In this document: in pieces, positions 53,307 to 63,974 of the stretch
Position numbering within the stretch: position 1 is the stretch's first letter
Layout: each line of letters opens with the position of its first letter
From: an uncultured Shewanella sp.
GTDB lineage: Bacteria; Pseudomonadota; Gammaproteobacteria; Enterobacterales; Shewanellaceae
DNA: 64,000 nucleotides
Direction: 5' to 3'
NCBI RefSeq assembly: GCF_947497935.1
Contig: NZ_CANMIO010000006.1
Span: 62,001-126,000, forward strand
Position numbers and translations under genes: made by a program
The notes under the pieces: model-generated
Told to the model about the DNA's origin: nothing
Database searches by the model: none
The model's input: the letters and a program-made list of their open reading frames with translations, nothing else

Positions 53307-56300
53307 TCAGACCTGCTTACCTGGATAAGGAATTCTGAAGGCTAAGGTGTAGGTCACCGGCAAAACGATTAATGTGAGTACAGAGGCAAAGCCAAGGCCG
53401 AAGATGATGGTGATCGCCATGGAGCCGAAGAAGGCATCAGACAAGAGTGGTAGCATACCGAGCATAGTCGTAATGGCTGCCATCAAAACAGGCCTCACAC
53501 GACTCACTGCAGAGTCGACAACCGCTTGGTAAGCCTCTTTGCCCTGAGCAAGTTCTAGATTGATCTGATCCACTAATACTATGCCGTTCTTGATGATCAT
53601 GCCGGTTAAGCTAAGTAAGCCTAACAGCGCCATAAAGCTAAAGGGCGCATCGAACAGCAATAGACCAGAGACCACACCGATAAGCGACAGCGGTACGGTA
53701 AACCAGATCACTAGCGGCTGCCTGACCGAGTTAAACAGCAACACAGTGATAAGGAACATGGCCAAATAACCTAGCGGGATCGAGCTAAATACCGACTCCT
53801 GCGCCTCCATTGAGGTTTCATATTCACCGCCCCATTCAAGCTCGTAACCCGCAGGAAGTGGGATTGCCTCGATATCGGCTTTGATCTTTCTAAATACCGA
53901 GTCCGCGGTTTCATCAGTGCCGTTAACCGGATCGGCAAGCACTGAGATCACTCGCTTGCGATCTCGGCGCATGATCAAGGGATCTTCCCACTCGGTGGCA
54001 AAGTCTGATACTAGCTGTGTTACTGGTACAAAGGTATTGTTCTCGCTGCTCCACACCTGTAGCTTCCAGATGCTTTGAGCATCGAGTCGCTCTTCGGCTG
54101 GGGCACGGGCAATGATCGGCAGCAGATGGCTGTTTTCACGATAGGTGCCGATCTGCTGACCACTAAAATTGGTTAGCAGAGCGTTGTCGAGATCTTGCTT
54201 ACTGATCCCGGTTTCTCGCGCTTGTGCCTGTGCCAGCTGCGGACGCACTAAGGTCACCTGATTACGCCAGTTGTGTCTCACTCCTACGGCTGTCGGCTCA
54301 GCTTTTAATATGGTTTCAGCCTGCGCTGCTAGCTGACGCAACACCCGTGGATCTTCACCAAAGAAGCGGGCCTCAATCTTAGCGGCAGGGCTGGGGCCAT
54401 TTTCCATATACTTGAAGCGGTATTCCGCCTCGGGATATTTAAGACTCAGTTCGCGCTCAAGCACACGCATATATTTATTTAGCGTTTGCAGATCTGTCAT
54501 CTCCAGCAAGATCTGGCCATAAGCCTTGTAGCCTTTTTCTGGCACATAAGACAGCACGAAGCGCTGAGCACCTTGGCCAATCACAGTGGTGAGGTTGACT
54601 AGGCCTGTGTCAGTGGTCTTTTTCTGCTCGAGTAGATCGGCCTCGATACGACTCAATAACCTCTCAGTTGCCTTGATATCTGAGCCTTCAGGCATCCATA
54701 CATCGATAAAGAACATCGGTGTGTTCGATGCCGGGAAGAACACGTTCTTCACATGACCAAAACCGATAACCGAAACGACTAGTGCGGCGATAACTAAAGT
54801 TAAGGTTAGGCCTCTAAAGCGCATGGCGAAGTTTAAATTGTGACGATATAACTGAAATAGCCAGCCTTTGTAAGGATTGTCATTTTCTGCCTCCGCCTTA
54901 ACGCCATCCTTAAACATCAAGTTGCAGAAGAAAGGCGTTAAGGTCATGGCAGTGATCCAGCTGATAAACAGCGAGATCAATAAGACTTGAAATAGGGATG
55001 CACAAAACTCGCCGGTGGCGTTATCCGACAGACCAATAGGCGCGAAGGCGATGATGGCAATAATGGTGGCACCAAGCAGTGGCCACTGGTTTTGCGCAAT
55101 CACCTGCTTGGCAGTTTCTAAACGAGTTTGACCCCGCTTTATGCCGATCAGTATGCCCTCGGTCACCACGATAGCATTGTCGACCAACATACCTAGGGCG
55201 ATGATCAGTGCCCCTAGAGAGATGATCTGCAGTTCGATATTGAGCACATTCATCATGATGAAGGTCCCCAAAATTGTTAATAGCAGCACTAGGCCCATCA
55301 ATAGGCCAGAACGAACGCCCATAAAGATGAGTAATACGCCAATAACGATCGCAATCGACTCGGCCAGATTAACCAGAAAGCCATTGACCGTCTGGTCCAC
55401 CATCTTGCTTTGATCGTAAACGGTATCCAGTGCCATACCGATAGGCAATTCGCCGTTAAGCTCACTCATGCGTTCATTGACTGCTTCGCCGACCTTAACC
55501 ACGTTAACGCCGCTAGAGAAGGCGATGCCGATAGACAAGGCCTTATTACCACTGGCGTGATAGATGTTCGATGGGGTCTCTTCGGTGTCTTTGTAGATCT
55601 TAGCGATATCACCAAGATAGATAAGCTTAGCACTGCCTGGTGGGCTGATGATCAGACGCTCCATCTGGCGTACGTTATCAAACTCACCGGTTGGGTGAAT
55701 ACGGATGCGACTATCGCCCACCAACATGCTACCGGCATTTGAGACCACATTCTGGCTGTTGATAAGACCATAGATATAATTCTGATCTAAGCCAAGCGCA
55801 TTCAGCTTTTGCTGGGAGATCTCGACCACTACCTGCTCATTGACTCTACCTGCTATGGTGACCTTCTTGATCCCATCGACCAGCACTAGCTCACGGCGTA
55901 ATAAATCGGCGTAGTTTTGTAGCTCTCTATCGCTGTAGCCTTCGCCGCTGACGTTAAGCAAGATGCCGTAGACATCGCCAAAATCATCGATCACCGAAGG
56001 AGCGTGAACCCCTGGTGGCAGTTCAACGGCTTTGTCGTTGACCTTACGGCGTACCTCATCCCAGACTTGTGGCAGCTCGCTGGCATCAAAATTCTCTTTG
56101 ATCTCAATTTCAATTTGCGACAGACCGGCGCTGTTGACCGAGGTGATGTGTTTAATGCCATCGAGTTGCTGCAAGGCATCTTCGAGGGGGAGAGTCACTT
56201 CCTCCTCCACCTGCTCTGGCGAGGCTCCGGGATAGGCAGTGACGACTAAGGCTTGTTTAATGGTAAATTCGGGGAACTCTAATTGGCCTAAGTTTAAGAA

Positions 56301-56384
56301 CGAGATACTGCCACCAATTAGCAAGAGTAGGGCAAACATCCAGCTAATGACTTTGTGGGTTATGGAATATTCAGCAAAATTCAT
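53307..56384 (-). CDS. RND efflux transporter permease
   Basis: A 1025-residue inner-membrane pump of the AcrB superfamily (HAE-1 like), with twelve membrane helices and two large periplasmic loops. N-terminal NFAEYSITHKVISWMF and AYPGASPEQVEEEVTLPLEDAL; the fourth helix reads LGMLVDNAIVVTEG, where the first Asp of the proton relay is kept and the second position is Asn. It works with the adaptor gene upstream and an outer-membrane channel encoded elsewhere. The length is normal. Substrates cannot be read from sequence. Confidence 0.93.
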   Translation of the reverse strand: MNFAEYSITHKVISWMFALLLLIGGSISFLNLGQLEFPEFTIKQALVVTAYPGASPEQVEEEVTLPLEDALQQLDGIKHITSVNSAGLSQIEIEIKENFDASELPQVWDEVRRKVNDKAVELPPGVHAPSVIDDFGDVYGILLNVSGEGYSDRELQNYADLLRRELVLVDGIKKVTIAGRVNEQVVVEISQQKLNALGLDQNYIYGLINSQNVVSNAGSMLVGDSRIRIHPTGEFDNVRQMERLIISPPGSAKLIYLGDIAKIYKDTEETPSNIYHASGNKALSIGIAFSSGVNVVKVGEAVNERMSELNGELPIGMALDTVYDQSKMVDQTVNGFLVNLAESIAIVIGVLLIFMGVRSGLLMGLVLLLTILGTFIMMNVLNIELQIISLGALIIALGMLVDNAIVVTEGILIGIKRGQTRLETAKQVIAQNQWPLLGATIIAIIAFAPIGLSDNATGEFCASLFQVLLISLFISWITAMTLTPFFCNLMFKDGVKAEAENDNPYKGWLFQLYRHNLNFAMRFRGLTLTLVIAALVVSVIGFGHVKNVFFPASNTPMFFIDVWMPEGSDIKATERLLSRIEADLLEQKKTTDTGLVNLTTVIGQGAQRFVLSYVPEKGYKAYGQILLEMTDLQTLNKYMRVLERELSLKYPEAEYRFKYMENGPSPAAKIEARFFGEDPRVLRQLAAQAETILKAEPTAVGVRHNWRNQVTLVRPQLAQAQARETGISKQDLDNALLTNFSGQQIGTYRENSHLLPIIARAPAEERLDAQSIWKLQVWSSENNTFVPVTQLVSDFATEWEDPLIMRRDRKRVISVLADPVNGTDETADSVFRKIKADIEAIPLPAGYELEWGGEYETSMEAQESVFSSIPLGYLAMFLITVLLFNSVRQPLVIWFTVPLSLIGVVSGLLLFDAPFSFMALLGLLSLTGMIIKNGIVLVDQINLELAQGKEAYQAVVDSAVSRVRPVLMAAITTMLGMLPLLSDAFFGSMAITIIFGLGFASVLTLIVLPVTYTLAFRIPYPGKQV

Positions 56385-56537
56385 CGATTAAATCTCTTGT
56401 AAAGCATGGTCACAACATCTGAGTTTTGACCAATAAAAAGTGGCGACAACAGGGCACCTTAATGAAGTACTCTGATTGCGTGCTGGCATAGGCTAGCCTC
56501 AAGGCGTACTGCCATGGCGTTAGCGAATGGCTAGCGA

Positions 56538-57620
56538 TTACACGCCTCGCTGCCAACGCAGGGGCTTTACTTCGAGACCTTCAGAAAGATATTGCACTCC
56601 GGCAACCACCACTTGGTCGCCAATTTTGATGCCATCGACAATCTCTACGCCGTCGGTTGTCACTTTGCCAAGCGTCACTACCTGTTGGTTAACTTTGCCA
56701 AGCTTGGCATCGAAAGCCCAAACTACGCTAAGGCCGTCTTCATCGCGTTTGCTGATGGCACTAGTTGGCAATACGGCAGTTAAGGTGCGTGATGTATTGT
56801 GGCTGATATCCATGGTGAGTTCGGCGCTCATACCGGGCAGTATTGTCATGTTACTTGGACGGGGCAGGGTAAATACCACTTCATAGCTCTGGGTTCCCGG
56901 CGTCACTTGAGTCGCGTGCTCTTTCAATAACGCGCCGTAACTGCTGCTGGGGTCGTTAGCGAATCGCACCACAGGCTGAGTGATGGCATTGGGGTTAAAT
57001 TGAGTGACCTTGCTGGCGAGTGACTCAGGGACCTGGATCACTACATCGATATCACTGTCTTTTTGTAGCATCAGCACTGGCTGATTAGCTTGAACCATTT
57101 GGTAGTTATCAATCGAGATCTTAGCCACTGTGCCGTCGTAAGGGGCGGTTAACTCGGTATAGCTAAGCTGATCTTGGGCGCTGGCAAGGTTAGCTTTCGA
57201 CGATTTTAACTGCGCCGAGGCTAAGTCATATTCGGACTGAGAGATAAGCTCACGGCGCAGCAGTTCCCCCTTACGCTTAAAATCAGCCTTAGCCAGTTCA
57301 TGGTCGGCTTCACGGTTAAGTAGGGTATTTTGTGCGTCGCGTCTATCTAAGCGAGCTAATACAGCGCCTTTTTTAACATGCTGACCTTCGACAAGATTAA
57401 ACTCGACCAAGTGTCCCGAGAGTCTAAAAGCGAGTTCAGCTTGTTTAGTGGCGGCCACCTTAGCAGGGAAAGTACGCAAGGTGCCTGCATTAACGTCTGT
57501 GACTTCTAGTAATTTAACCGGACGAATACTTGTCGGCGTAACCTCGGTAGATTCCGCGCTACAACCGCTAACGATTACCGTCAACAAGAGGAGTGAAACA
57601 GAAATCGTCAGCTTATTCAT
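56538..57620 (-). CDS. RND periplasmic adaptor lipoprotein
   Basis: 360 residues: lipoprotein signal (VIVSGC, Cys at about residue 20) then an MFP architecture: first half-lipoyl (about 60-95, LVEFNLVEGQHVKKGAVLARLDRRD), alpha hairpin (about 95-155), second half-lipoyl (about 160-190, ELTAPYDGTVAKISI), beta-barrel, C-terminal domain. Bridges the RND permease to a TolC-type channel. The start at 57620 gives a proper signal; ATG at 57635 adds five residues. The permease gene starts 153 bases downstream. The operon is divergent from the LysR gene. Confidence 0.9.
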   Translation of the reverse strand: MNKLTISVSLLLLTVIVSGCSAESTEVTPTSIRPVKLLEVTDVNAGTLRTFPAKVAATKQAELAFRLSGHLVEFNLVEGQHVKKGAVLARLDRRDAQNTLLNREADHELAKADFKRKGELLRRELISQSEYDLASAQLKSSKANLASAQDQLSYTELTAPYDGTVAKISIDNYQMVQANQPVLMLQKDSDIDVVIQVPESLASKVTQFNPNAITQPVVRFANDPSSSYGALLKEHATQVTPGTQSYEVVFTLPRPSNMTILPGMSAELTMDISHNTSRTLTAVLPTSAISKRDEDGLSVVWAFDAKLGKVNQQVVTLGKVTTDGVEIVDGIKIGDQVVVAGVQYLSEGLEVKPLRWQRGV

Positions 57621-57698
57621 AGTGCAAATATCCATATAACGTGTGGCTAATATTTTGGGAAAGCAAAGATATCAGGCATTAGAGTTGAGTAAAATGGA

Positions 57699-57727
57699 AT
57701 TATATGGAACCATGGGTTCCATATAAT
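57699..57727. promoter_or_regulatory. 29-base palindrome in the RND / LysR intergenic region
   Basis: The arms ATTATATGGAACC (57699-57711) and GGTTCCATATAAT (57715-57727) are exact complements around ATG. The site is about midway between the adaptor start (57620) and the LysR start (57817). It is a strong candidate operator for the LysR protein, which would control both genes. LysR sites are usually shorter T-N11-A, so another factor is possible. Confidence 0.7.
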
Positions 57728-57816
57728 GAGACTATTAAAGCTTGCTTTAGACTAGTGAGTGTGAGCAAAGTGATAACCGCCCGTAGTCAGCGAGTTAAAT
57801 GCTAGAGATGTATTAG

Positions 57817-58767
57817 ATGAAAACCGAAGATATCACCCTGTTCCATCGAATTGTTGAAACCGGCAGTTTAGTGGAGGCCGCAGACATATTAAACCTGCCA
57901 AAATCGACCCTGAGTCGCCGCCTGCACGGACTAGAAGAAGAGCTTAACGTTAAGCTGTTTCATCGTCAGAGTCGGGCGATGACCTTAACCGCTTCGGGTA
58001 GTCATTTTTATGATAAAACTACAGTCATGTTAGCCACGCTAGAGCAGACTCTATCTGAGCTAAGTGGTGAAGAGTCAGAGGTGACGGGACACCTACGTAT
58101 CTTAATTTTTCCGGTGCCAGAGCTTATCCATATCACCCATGCTATTTTCGAGTTTATGGATCTGCACCCTGAGTTAACGGTAGAGATTATCGTTAGTACA
58201 GAGCCGCAGGATATGATCCGCAATAACATCGACTTAGCCTTTATGCTCGAAGATGCCTTCAACGAGAATGAGATGGTCGCACGCCATATCATTAGCGAAA
58301 CGGTGCACTTTTTTGCCAGCCCTGACTACCTAAGCAAAGCGGGTCGTCCCACGAGCCCAGAAGAGTTGCCGCAGCACAATTCCATTCTATTTCGTTACCC
58401 TAATGGTCGCATTTTTAATGAGGTGCCCTTCGGTAAAGATCGCACCCTGTCGGTAAAAGGTAACTTATGTGTCAATAGCCTTGCGACCTGCTTAGAGGCG
58501 ACGCTGATGGGCCGAGGGATCTCTATGATGCCATTGCCATTCGCAAAAGAGCATATCGCGAGTGGAGAGTTAGAGATGCTGTTTGAAGATGTCGAACCCT
58601 ACGAGGGCAAGTGTTTCTTAGTATACCCATCGAGGCGCTTTATCAGCTTAGCCAGCCAACGCTTTATCGACTATATGATGACGGCGATGGAGGCGTGCAT
58701 GAGCAACGGCACTGGCCGCTGCGATAGGGAAGTGAAGATCCGCGGGGCGATCAAGTCGATGATTTGA
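57817..58767 (+). CDS. LysR-family transcriptional regulator
   Basis: A 316-residue regulator with N-terminal winged HTH (about 3-62; GSLVEAADILNLPKSTLSRRLHGLEEELNVKLFHR) and a substrate-binding effector domain (about 90-300). Its position, divergent from an RND operon, suggests that it controls the pump. The 29-base palindrome lies between them. The C-terminal tail (VKIRGAIKSMI) is slightly long. The inducer is unknown. Confidence 0.92.
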   Translation: MKTEDITLFHRIVETGSLVEAADILNLPKSTLSRRLHGLEEELNVKLFHRQSRAMTLTASGSHFYDKTTVMLATLEQTLSELSGEESEVTGHLRILIFPVPELIHITHAIFEFMDLHPELTVEIIVSTEPQDMIRNNIDLAFMLEDAFNENEMVARHIISETVHFFASPDYLSKAGRPTSPEELPQHNSILFRYPNGRIFNEVPFGKDRTLSVKGNLCVNSLATCLEATLMGRGISMMPLPFAKEHIASGELEMLFEDVEPYEGKCFLVYPSRRFISLASQRFIDYMMTAMEACMSNGTGRCDREVKIRGAIKSMI

Positions 58768-58797
58768 GTCTTTACGTTAGTCTGTGCAATTAAAAGT

Positions 58798-58831
58798 AAG
58801 CCAATGCCACTTATCGGTGACATTGGCTTTT
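58798..58831. terminator. Bidirectional terminator
   Basis: AAGCCAATG and CATTGGCTT frame a shorter inner stem; T-run on the plus strand follows. It lies between LysR (plus) and the haem protein gene (minus). Confidence 0.85.
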
Positions 58832-58835
58832 CTGT

Positions 58836-59234
58836 CTAATTGTCTTGAGCGCCTTCTTCGATCCACTCTTTAATCACTTTTATCTGCTCGCTAGTTAACG
58901 GCTTACTTGTGCCTTGGCTTAAATGATCATCATGATGAGGTGGCATCTGGATAGAGGAGTCTAGTTGATGGTCGATAGCCAGATACAGGGTGCTGGACGC
59001 GGGGCTACCGGCAACAATCACTGGGCCATTTTTAGTGCCTCGCATCACAGAAGCATAACTATCGAGCACCAAACCTGAGCGCTCAGAGCCTTCCCCCGTA
59101 CCTGAGTGGCATTCGATGCAGGAAGCTTGAAATATAGGCTGCACTTGATGTTTAAAGCTGATGTTAGGCTTTAGGCCGAGGAAAAAAACCAAAAATATTA
59201 TCGCGGTCAGCAAGATTATTTTGAGGGCGGTCAT
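58836..59234 (-). CDS. Membrane-anchored c-type haem protein (PSCyt1-like)
   Basis: 132 residues with an N-terminal membrane helix (about 5-22), a haem site CIECH (about residues 39-43) and a C-terminal MPPHHDD segment with a Met that can be the axial ligand. The pattern SFKHQVQPIFQASCIECHSG resembles planctomycete-type c-haem domains (PSCyt1). It should be periplasmic and monohaem. No partner oxidase lies beside it, so its redox role is unknown. Confidence 0.8.
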   Translation of the reverse strand: MTALKIILLTAIIFLVFFLGLKPNISFKHQVQPIFQASCIECHSGTGEGSERSGLVLDSYASVMRGTKNGPVIVAGSPASSTLYLAIDHQLDSSIQMPPHHDDHLSQGTSKPLTSEQIKVIKEWIEEGAQDN

Positions 59235-59412
59235 GGGGACCTCCTTTGGTACGGCATCGCGGTGGCGAGCTTAAGCTTATCGTTTTCTTAAGTATAGTCG
59301 CGCATGCTAATTACTGTGCTGGAGTCAGCGGTGTGGTTGGTTTCAGTGGGCGCAGATAAGCTAAAGTTTGATGTTGGACAATTTTTAAATGATAAATGCT
59401 TTCTCCAAGAGC

Positions 59413-60069
59413 CTAGTCCGGTGTCACAATAAGCCCTAGTGGCGCCAGCAGTTGCTCCTGCTGCCACTGGTTTATCATCACTCCATCGAGCTCCACCACG
59501 CGTGGATCTAGGCCATCGAGTTCAATTCGAGTCAGATTAGCGCCTGTTAATTCGAAGCTGCCCCACTGCTCAGGGGAGAACTCGCCACCACTCAAGTCGC
59601 TGCCTTTCATCGAAACGCCCGTTAAGTTGGCGCCGCGCCAGCGGTTATCGAATAGTTCGCACTCTTCTAATAACAGCTCGCTGAGATCGGCATAGGCCAA
59701 ATTACAGTGAGTGATGTAAGCCGAGCAGAAATAGCTTTTAGCGGTAATATAGTTAGCAAAGCTGGCACGGCTAAAGTCGCTGCCTTGCAGGTTACATTCG
59801 CGCATTTCAAGGCCATAGCAGCGGGCACCTTTAAATAGTGCCATGCTCAAGTTGCAGTGCTTAAAGCTGGCGCTGGTTAAGGTGGTGTAGCTAAAGTCGC
59901 AGCCTTCATCTTCGCCGGGCGCGATAAATTTACACTGGATAAACTGAGCGTCGGTAAGATCGGCATGGTTAAAGCGGCAGTGGTAGAAGCTACAGCGCTC
60001 GAAGCGGGCATCTTGCAAATCTTGATCGCTAAAGTCTTCATCATTAAAGATTTGATCTATGGCTTGCAT
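59413..60069 (-). CDS. qnr: Qnr-family pentapeptide-repeat protein (QnrA-like)
   Basis: 218 residues of A(D/N)LXX-type pentapeptide repeats (e.g. ADLTDAQF, GSDFSRASF, ANLTGVSMKGSDLSGG) that should form a right-handed quadrilateral beta-helix mimicking DNA. It aligns without gaps, end to end, with QnrA as I recall it, sharing FCSAYI, CNLAYA, CELF, GSDLS, LDGLDPR and WQQEQLL.PLG.IV.PD; it is clearly diverged from it. Qnr proteins bind gyrase and topoisomerase IV and protect them from quinolones. RBS AAGGAG stands eight bases before ATG. Ninety bases lie between it and the MATE gene upstream on the same strand. No LexA-like box was seen upstream. Confidence 0.9.
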   Translation of the reverse strand: MQAIDQIFNDEDFSDQDLQDARFERCSFYHCRFNHADLTDAQFIQCKFIAPGEDEGCDFSYTTLTSASFKHCNLSMALFKGARCYGLEMRECNLQGSDFSRASFANYITAKSYFCSAYITHCNLAYADLSELLLEECELFDNRWRGANLTGVSMKGSDLSGGEFSPEQWGSFELTGANLTRIELDGLDPRVVELDGVMINQWQQEQLLAPLGLIVTPD

Positions 60070-60159
60070 GGTGCTGCTCCTTAGCGTGGTGAATTAACTC
60101 TATAGTTCTAGCGTGATGCATTGAGTGTAATGAATGAGTTTTTTACTTGGCTTGAGTCA

Positions 60160-61521
60160 TTAACTCTGGCTAACACGAATATCGGTCTTCTCAGGCTCAG
60201 AGATCCGTGTCGCCAATACATAACAGGCGATACCCATAATGGCGTTTGTGATAGGCAATGCCAACAGCAAACCTTTAACGCCACCTAAGTATGAACCTAA
60301 AGCTGCCAGCGGTAACATGATTAAGAACAGGCGACAGACGTTGAGGATCAGCGAGCTCATTGGCCTATGGTAAGCATTGAGCGAGGTCGCCACTAAAATC
60401 ACAATGCCTAACGGGCCATAGGCCGCTGGCATCACTAAGATATAAAAGCTAAGCCACTCGACCACTTGTGGGTCGCTACTAAACAGCTGGGCTAGCGGTT
60501 GGGCTAAAAACAGCAGCGGCAGATAGATCAAGGTCTGGAATACCAGCACAAACTTAAGCGATAGCAAGAGGGCGTTGCGGGCGCGCAAGGTTTGCCCTGC
60601 ACCGAGGTTTTGCGCAACAAACGGCACTAGGCTCGATGACAATGCCATCACCGCAATTAGCATCACAGATTCAAGCCGCGTTCCCGCGCCAAAAGCCGCT
60701 ACCGCGCTATGATCGATACGCGCCAGCATAGCCATAATAATCGCATTCGCCAGTGGGTTTAATAAGTTCATCATCGCTGCGGGTTGAGCAATATGCGCCA
60801 GCTGCTTCCAGTTGCATTTCAGGCGTTTTAAATTAGGCTCAGCAAAATCCACAAGGTGACGCTTAAAGATCAGCAGATGGGTCGATAGCGACAGTGCCAC
60901 CACCCAAGAGATCACCGTCGCAATGGCCGCGCCCTCGATCTCTAATCGAGGAAAAGGCCCGATACCGAAGATCAGCAGCGGATCGAGAATAAGATTAATC
61001 AAGGCGGCTAGCATCATGATCTTAGCCGGCGACTTAGTATCGCCAGTGGCGCGTAGACCTTGGTTACCCACCATCAAGAGCACCAACAATGGCGCCCCCA
61101 GATACCAGATAAACATATAGTCGTGAATAAGCGGTAGGCTAGAATCATTAGCCCCAAGCAGGCTAAAGAGCGGATCGATACACAGGCTGCCGAGCAGGGC
61201 GATAAAGGCAATTAACAGAAACGTCAGCATCAAGGCGTCATGCAAGAATATCTTGGCCTTATCTGCGTGGCCGCCACCAATTAAGCGACCTAGATTGGTC
61301 GACACCCCAGCGCCAATGCCAATGGCGATGCTGGAAATAATCAGAGTCACAGGGAAGGTAAAGCTAATAGCAGCGAGGGATTCGGTACCTAACTGGCTGA
61401 TAAAAAAAGTGTCAACGAGGCTGAACCCGAGAATGGTTAGGATACCAATCAGGTTTGGAAGGCTCATATTTAGCAGTACACGACCAATTGGCTGAGTTAG
61501 CAGCCCGTGTCTGTCTCGCAT
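60160..61521 (-). CDS. MATE-family efflux transporter
   Basis: A 453-residue inner-membrane protein with about twelve helices in two pseudo-repeats. The N-terminus (LPNLIGILTILGFSLVDTFFISQLGTESLAAISFTFPVTL) and the IGIGAGVSTNLGRLIG segment are typical of the MATE multidrug pumps, which use Na+ or H+ to export cationic drugs, often including fluoroquinolones. It stands upstream of the Qnr-like gene on the same strand. The precise subfamily (NorM or DinF) is not chosen. Confidence 0.9.
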   Translation of the reverse strand: MRDRHGLLTQPIGRVLLNMSLPNLIGILTILGFSLVDTFFISQLGTESLAAISFTFPVTLIISSIAIGIGAGVSTNLGRLIGGGHADKAKIFLHDALMLTFLLIAFIALLGSLCIDPLFSLLGANDSSLPLIHDYMFIWYLGAPLLVLLMVGNQGLRATGDTKSPAKIMMLAALINLILDPLLIFGIGPFPRLEIEGAAIATVISWVVALSLSTHLLIFKRHLVDFAEPNLKRLKCNWKQLAHIAQPAAMMNLLNPLANAIIMAMLARIDHSAVAAFGAGTRLESVMLIAVMALSSSLVPFVAQNLGAGQTLRARNALLLSLKFVLVFQTLIYLPLLFLAQPLAQLFSSDPQVVEWLSFYILVMPAAYGPLGIVILVATSLNAYHRPMSSLILNVCRLFLIMLPLAALGSYLGGVKGLLLALPITNAIMGIACYVLATRISEPEKTDIRVSQS

Positions 61522-61624
61522 AGGGAAGTCTTGCCTAGTCTTTGCTCGGAGGGCGAATTCTATCAGGAATGGTACGATTTTTATAAAACACAGTTAAAAA
61601 AAATGGATTTATTTTGTAAATGGG

Positions 61625-61653
61625 ACTTGGAACCGAGGACATTCACCCCCATG
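61625..61653 (+). promoter_or_regulatory. Sigma-32 type promoter of groESL
   Basis: CTTGGAA (61625-61631), 14 bases, then CCCCATGT (61646-61653) matches the heat-shock sigma consensus CTTGAAA-N14-CCCCATNT with one difference in the -35. It lies 120 bases before groES. The spacing and both hexamers agree well. Confidence 0.8.
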
Positions 61654-61772
61654 TATCGAACATCAAGCGACAGTTTTGCTTTCACTAAAGTGAATTCAAG
61701 CAGAGTCGTTACTAACTTTACTCGCCTGACACACTGGATCAGGCAAACAAAAAATAATAGGAGCATCCATCG

Positions 61773-62063
61773 ATGAACATTCGTCCATTACATGATCGTG
61801 TCATTGTTAAGCGTTCAGAAGTTGAATCAAAGTCAGCTGGTGGCATCGTACTAACAGGTAGTGCTGCTGAACAATCTAGCCGTGGTGAAGTTCTTGCTGT
61901 AGGCAATGGACGCATTCTTGAAAACGGTAACCTAATGCCTTTAGACGTTAAAGTTGGCGATATCGTTATCTTCAACGAAGGTTACGGCGTGAAGAAAGAG
62001 AAGATTGATGGTGAAGAAGTTCTGATCCTATCTGAATCAGATCTAATGGCTGTAGTGGGTTAA
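61773..62063 (+). CDS. groS: Co-chaperonin GroES
   Basis: A 96-residue ring-forming lid protein for GroEL ([29 protein letters not shown], then the mobile loop and the closing [14 protein letters not shown]). The length and all conserved segments are normal. It is first in the groESL operon with groEL 89 bases downstream, behind a heat-shock type promoter. Confidence 0.98.
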   Translation: MNIRPLHDRVIVKRSEVESKSAGGIVLTGSAAEQSSRGEVLAVGNGRILENGNLMPLDVKVGDIVIFNEGYGVKKEKIDGEEVLILSESDLMAVVG

Positions 62064-62119
62064 TCCCATACTCTTGCAACATACAAATCATTAATGCCGT
62101 TGTTGGCGCAACTGTGTAA

Positions 62120-63796
<1,677 letters not shown>

Positions 63797-63809
63797 TTTT
63801 TACTGGTCT

Positions 63810-63892
63810 AAATCGTTTATAGCGGCGTTACCTTGCCACTCGTTTATGAAAAACTAAACGTCATGGCAAGAAGCCTTGCTCTAGAACGATTT
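63810..63892 (+). terminator. Large nested hairpin downstream of groEL
   Basis: An outer stem pairs AAATCGTTTATAG (63810-63822) with CTAGAACGATTT (63881-63892, one bulge), and an inner stem pairs CTTGCCA..CGTTTA (63832-63846) with TAAACG..TGGCAAG (63855-63870). The outer arm ends in TTTTT. It could terminate groESL transcription or stabilise its mRNA end. Confidence 0.6.
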
Positions 63893-63974
63893 TTCCTGCG
63901 TTAGACGTAAAATGCTCAATCCCCATAGGCCTGAGTTCTTGGTTTAAAAGCTAAGAGCAAAACCTAAAAAGAAA

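Noticed and set aside
60070..60159. LexA (SOS) box upstream of the Qnr-like gene, as in qnrB
   Set aside because: Looked for CTGT-N8-ACAG on both strands and saw none in the gap.
61507..61776. An 89-codon plus-strand frame covering the groES promoter
   Set aside because: It covers the sigma-32 elements and overlaps the groES RBS; no family features.
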